DNA of 9,744 bases from a bacterium. Its GTDB lineage: Bacteria; Actinomycetota; Acidimicrobiia; Acidimicrobiales; Bin134. Location: the NCBI GenBank assembly GCA_028820035.1, contig JAPPKI010000288.1:1-9744 (forward strand), read 5' to 3'. Each line of letters begins with the position of its first letter. Positions within the stretch are counted from its first letter, which is position 1. The position numbers were made by a program, and so were the translations under genes. Shown here piece by piece: positions 7,611 to 9,744 of this stretch. The notes below the pieces were generated by a model that was not told the DNA's origin, searched no databases, and saw only the letters and a list, made by a program, of their open reading frames with translations.

Positions 7611-7656
7611 GACCCGACCCAGACGACGCGCGGGGCCGTCAACTTCACGACCCGAC
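7581..7656. repeat. 38-bp tandem duplication across the prfA/prmC junction
   Basis: Two adjacent 38-base units, 7581-7618 and 7619-7656, match at 36 of 38 positions (differences at unit positions 12 and 18). On the minus strand each unit contains the last codons and TGA of prfA fused to the first codons of prmC, joined as GTGA. The right-hand copy supplies the real prfA stop (7645-7647) and the left-hand copy supplies the real prmC start (7608-7610). Confidence 0.9.
7607..7648 (-). CDS. Putative 13-codon minicistron between prfA and prmC
   Basis: A GTG at 7648, overlapping the prfA stop as GTGA, opens a frame reading MKLTAPRVVWVGS and ends at TGA 7607-7609, which overlaps the prmC GTG. The peptide repeats the PrmC N-terminus (MKLTTPSVVW) and ends in the same VGS as RF1 because it is made from the duplicated junction. 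Ribosomes could pass from prfA to prmC through it by two successive re-initiations. No independent ribosome site is visible; the peptide itself probably has no function. Confidence 0.35.
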   Translation of the reverse strand: MKLTAPRVVWVGS

Positions 7657-8712
7657 CAAGTTTTCCTGGCGCTCAGCTTCGGCTAGGGCGTCTACCACCT
7701 CGTCCAAGTCGCCGGCCAGAATGCGGTCGAGCTTGTATAGGGTCAAGCCGATGCGGTGATCGGAAACCCGGTTCTCCTTGAAGTTGTAGGTGCGGATCTT
7801 CTCCGACCGGCCCCCGCCGCCCACCTGCCCCCGGCGCTGCTCAGAAAGCTCGTCTTGACGGCGCTGCTGTTCGGCCTGGAGCAAGCGGGCCCGCAGAACG
7901 GCCATTGCCTTGTTGCGGTTTTGAAGCTGGCTCTTCTCGTCCTGCATTGACACCACCAGCCCGGTCGGCTTGTGGGTGATGCGGACAGCGGAGTCGGTGG
8001 TGTTCACCGACTGGCCGCCCGGCCCTGACGACCGGTAGACGTCGACCTGGAGATCCTTCTCCTCGATGTGGACCTCCACCTCCTCGGCCTCGGGCAGCAC
8101 CGACACGGTGGCCGACGAGGTATGCACTCGGCCCTGCGACTCGGTGACCGGCACCCGCTGCACCCGGTGAGGGCCGCCTTCGTACTTCATTTTGCGCCAC
8201 ACGTCGTCGCCCCGCAGCATGAACACCACATCGGTGTAACCCCCCATGTCGGAGCCCTGGGCGTTCATCATCTCCAGCTTCCAGCGCTGTTGGCCGGCGA
8301 AAGCCGAATACATGTCGAACAGATCGCGGGCGAACAGGTTGGCCTCCTCGCCCCCCTCGGCGCCCTTGATCTCCACAATCACGTTCTTGCCGTCGTTGGG
8401 ATCCTTCGGAGCCATCAGATCGGCCAGCTCAGCCTCCAGCCCGTCGGCCGCGGCGGCCGCGGCTTCGATCTCCGCTTCCAGCAAGCCCCGATCCGCGGCC
8501 TCGGCCTCGGCCAGCATCTCGGTGGCGGTCTCTATATCCTCCCGATGACCCCGCAGCTCCCGAATGCGGACGGCCTTGGCCTCCAGCTCCTTATAGCGCC
8601 GGGCCGTGGCGGCGTAGGCGTCCCGATCAGCCAGCAACTCCGGATCGGCCAGCCGCTCTTCAAGCGCGACGAACTCCGCCTCGATCTCCTCATAGGCAGG
8701 GTTCGGCTCCAT
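7645..8712 (-). CDS. prfA: Peptide chain release factor 1
   Basis: RF1 recognises UAA and UAG in the ribosomal A site and triggers peptide release. The 355-residue protein matches family length. After an Ala/Glu-rich helical domain 1 (about 1-100), the codon-recognition domain carries the RF1-type tripeptide PVT at 188-190 in HRVQRVPVTESQGRVHTSS; RF2 would have SPF. The catalytic GGQ is at 232-234 in SSGPGGQSVNTTDS; Gln234 is the target of PrmC, encoded next door. The KIRTYNFKENRVSDHRIG segment (305-322) near the C-terminus is typical. Start ATG 8712 has only a distant GAGG, 12 bases upstream. The gene's own stop is TGA, which RF1 does not read. It lies 80 bases after rpmE. Confidence 0.98.
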   Translation of the reverse strand: MEPNPAYEEIEAEFVALEERLADPELLADRDAYAATARRYKELEAKAVRIRELRGHREDIETATEMLAEAEAADRGLLEAEIEAAAAAADGLEAELADLMAPKDPNDGKNVIVEIKGAEGGEEANLFARDLFDMYSAFAGQQRWKLEMMNAQGSDMGGYTDVVFMLRGDDVWRKMKYEGGPHRVQRVPVTESQGRVHTSSATVSVLPEAEEVEVHIEEKDLQVDVYRSSGPGGQSVNTTDSAVRITHKPTGLVVSMQDEKSQLQNRNKAMAVLRARLLQAEQQRRQDELSEQRRGQVGGGGRSEKIRTYNFKENRVSDHRIGLTLYKLDRILAGDLDEVVDALAEAERQENLVGS

Positions 8713-8743
8713 GCGTTCAAACTACCTCTGGCAACCTACCCTC

Positions 8744-8774
8744 GGGATGGGTTGGCGGCGGGGATGGATTGGCG
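8744..8774. repeat. Short direct repeat in the rpmE-prfA gap
   Basis: Two 14-base units, GGGATGGGTTGGCG at 8744-8757 and GGGATGGATTGGCG at 8761-8774, differ at one position and are spaced 17 bases apart. They fall in the 80-base prfA leader. The rest of this gap shows no clear promoter or terminator. Confidence 0.5.
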
Positions 8775-8792
8775 AGATGGCGCCAGTCGGGG

Positions 8793-9053
8793 CTACTTAG
8801 ACGAGCGCTTGCGCTGGCCGTAGCGGCGCTCGAAGCGCTCCACCCGTCCGGCGGTGTCCACAATGGTCATCTGGCCGGTGAAAAACGGGTGGCTGGCGCT
8901 GGAGATCCCTACCTTGGCCAAGGGATACTCGTTGCCGTCTTCCCACTCCACGGTCTCGGTGGTCTCAATGGTGGACCGGGTGAGAAAAGACGTGCCCGCG
9001 GAAGTGTCTTGGAACACCACCAGGCGGTATTCGGGATGGATTTCAGGCTTCAT
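8793..9053 (-). CDS. rpmE2: 50S ribosomal protein L31, type B (zinc-independent)
   Basis: L31 bridges the ribosomal subunits near the central protuberance. The 86-residue protein opens with [20 protein letters not shown] and ends with [33 protein letters not shown]. The HPFFTG and [12 protein letters not shown] stretches are diagnostic of L31. There are no cysteines, so the CxxC zinc site of type A L31 is missing, and the longer middle section ([17 protein letters not shown]) matches type B. In Mycobacterium the gene between rho and prfA is, as I recall, the cysteine-containing form. The start ATG 9053 has AGGAG at 9058-9062 with a short four-base spacer. It lies 13 bases after rho and ends in TAG. 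Confidence 0.95.
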   Translation of the reverse strand: MKPEIHPEYRLVVFQDTSAGTSFLTRSTIETTETVEWEDGNEYPLAKVGISSASHPFFTGQMTIVDTAGRVERFERRYGQRKRSSK

Positions 9054-9057
9054 GTTG

Positions 9058-9062
9058 CTCCT
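9058..9062 (-). promoter_or_regulatory. Shine-Dalgarno of rpmE
   Basis: AGGAG on the minus strand lies four bases before the ATG at 9053, in the short rho-rpmE gap. The spacer is on the short side but supports the start. Confidence 0.55.
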
Positions 9063-9066
9063 AGCC

Positions 9067-9744
9067 TCACACCCCGGCGGGGCCCTTTGCCACTTCCTCC
9101 AGGAAAGCGGCGTTGTTGGGGAATGTCCGCAGGCGGTCCATCAACAGCTCCAAGCCGGCCGCCCCGCCCCCGTTGCCGTCGCTGGAGAGGCCGTTGAGCA
9201 CCCGGCGCAGCTTCCACACCTGTTGAAGCTGGCGGCGCTCGAACAGCAGCTCCTCGTGGCGGGTGGATGAGGCGTCGACGTTGATGGCCGGGTAGATGCG
9301 CCGCTCGGCAATGTGCCGGTCGAGGCGCAGTTCCATGTTGCCGGTGCCCTTGAACTCCTCGAAGATCACCTCGTCCATTCGGGATCCGGTCTCCACCAGC
9401 GCGGTGGCCAGGATGGTGAGCGAGCCGCCCTCCTCCACGTTGCGGGCCGCTCCGAAGAACTTCTTGGGGGGGTACAGGGCGCCGGTGTCGATGCCGCCCG
9501 ACATGATGCGACCGGTGGCCGGCGCGGCCAGGTTGTAGGCCCTCGACAGACGGGTGATGCCGTCGAGGATGATCACCACATCCTCGCCTCGCTCCACTAT
9601 TCGCTTTGCCCGCTCGATGGTCATCTCGGCCACGTGGGTGTGCTCGTCGGCCGGCCGGTCGAAGGTGGACGCCGCCACCTCGCCCCGCATCAGCCAGCGC
9701 CGCATGTCGGTGACTTCTTCTGGCCGCTCGTCCACCAGCAGCAC
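9067..9744 (-). CDS. rho: Transcription termination factor Rho, C-terminal part
   Basis: Rho is a hexameric RNA-dependent ATPase that pulls RNA out of elongation complexes. The gene runs off the right edge; 225 codons of the C-terminal ATPase domain remain, so the OB-fold RNA-binding domain and Walker A loop lie outside the window. Visible motifs are [14 protein letters not shown] at the window edge, the Walker B strand [16 protein letters not shown] (about 56-71 of the visible part), the [20 protein letters not shown] stretch (about 93-112), and [21 protein letters not shown] (about 127-147), which covers the RNA-contacting and arginine-finger region. The frame is intact to TGA at 9067. Actinobacterial Rho proteins often carry a long insert in the N-terminal domain; that part cannot be seen here. 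Confidence 0.98.
   Translation of the reverse strand: MLLVDERPEEVTDMRRWLMRGEVAASTFDRPADEHTHVAEMTIERAKRIVERGEDVVIILDGITRLSRAYNLAAPATGRIMSGGIDTGALYPPKKFFGAARNVEEGGSLTILATALVETGSRMDEVIFEEFKGTGNMELRLDRHIAERRIYPAINVDASSTRHEELLFERRQLQQVWKLRRVLNGLSSDGNGGGAAGLELLMDRLRTFPNNAAFLEEVAKGPAGV

Noticed and set aside
8445..8465. Repeated GGCCGCGG units in prfA
   Set aside because: They are GCC/GCG codons of an alanine run in the helical domain of RF1; ordinary low complexity.
8068..8823. A 251-codon plus-strand frame opposite prfA
   Set aside because: It is the antisense shadow of prfA and part of rpmE, with no recognisable domain.

Overview
This 9.7 kb window looks like a high-GC actinobacterial chromosome segment. 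It contains no mobile element, phage gene, CRISPR array, tRNA or rRNA that I can see. All genes lie on the minus strand and read right to left: rho (3' part) - rpmE (type B L31) - prfA - prmC - tsaC/sua5 - a membrane molybdopterin oxidoreductase - rpiB - glyA - a wecA-type glycosyl-1-phosphate transferase - atpZ-like - atpI-like - atpB - atpE - atpF (5' part). The order rho-rpmE-prfA-prmC-sua5-wecA-atpI-atpB-atpE-atpF is the well-known actinobacterial arrangement (as in Mycobacterium). Here it is interrupted by the molybdoenzyme, rpiB and glyA. The early-branching flavour (extended AtpF, AtpZ+AtpI pair, Streptomyces-like c subunit) suggests a lineage such as Acidimicrobiia, but that placement is a guess.

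Right part (9744 to about 6200): transcription termination and translation. Rho is followed by a zinc-free ribosomal protein L31, peptide release factor 1, the methyltransferase that modifies the release-factor GGQ glutamine, and the threonylcarbamoyl-AMP synthase for tRNA t6A37. Middle part (about 6200 to 2300): a five-helix membrane protein with a sulfite-oxidase-fold domain and an internal twin-arginine motif, then ribose-5-phosphate isomerase B, serine hydroxymethyltransferase and an undecaprenyl-phosphate sugar-1-phosphate transferase. Left part (2205 to 1): the start of the F1Fo ATP synthase operon, with two small membrane assembly proteins, then subunits a, c and b.

The genes are packed tightly and many junctions are translationally coupled: ATGA at atpE/atpF and at tsaC/molybdoenzyme, GTGA at atpI/atpB, TGATG at rpiB/glyA, and an 8-nt overlap at atpZ/atpI. 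No gap without a gene exceeds 100 bases. Of the 13 visible stop codons, nine are TGA, four are TAG and none is TAA.

The most interesting points are these. (1) A 38-bp tandem duplication has split what was apparently a GTGA overlap between prfA and prmC, leaving a 13-codon minicistron coupled at both ends. (2) AtpF carries a signal peptide and a charged extracytoplasmic domain of about 60 residues with two cysteines before its single membrane helix. (3) The molybdoenzyme appears to be a Sec/Tat dual-targeted membrane protein with possible haem-binding histidines. I see no wholly new multi-gene system.
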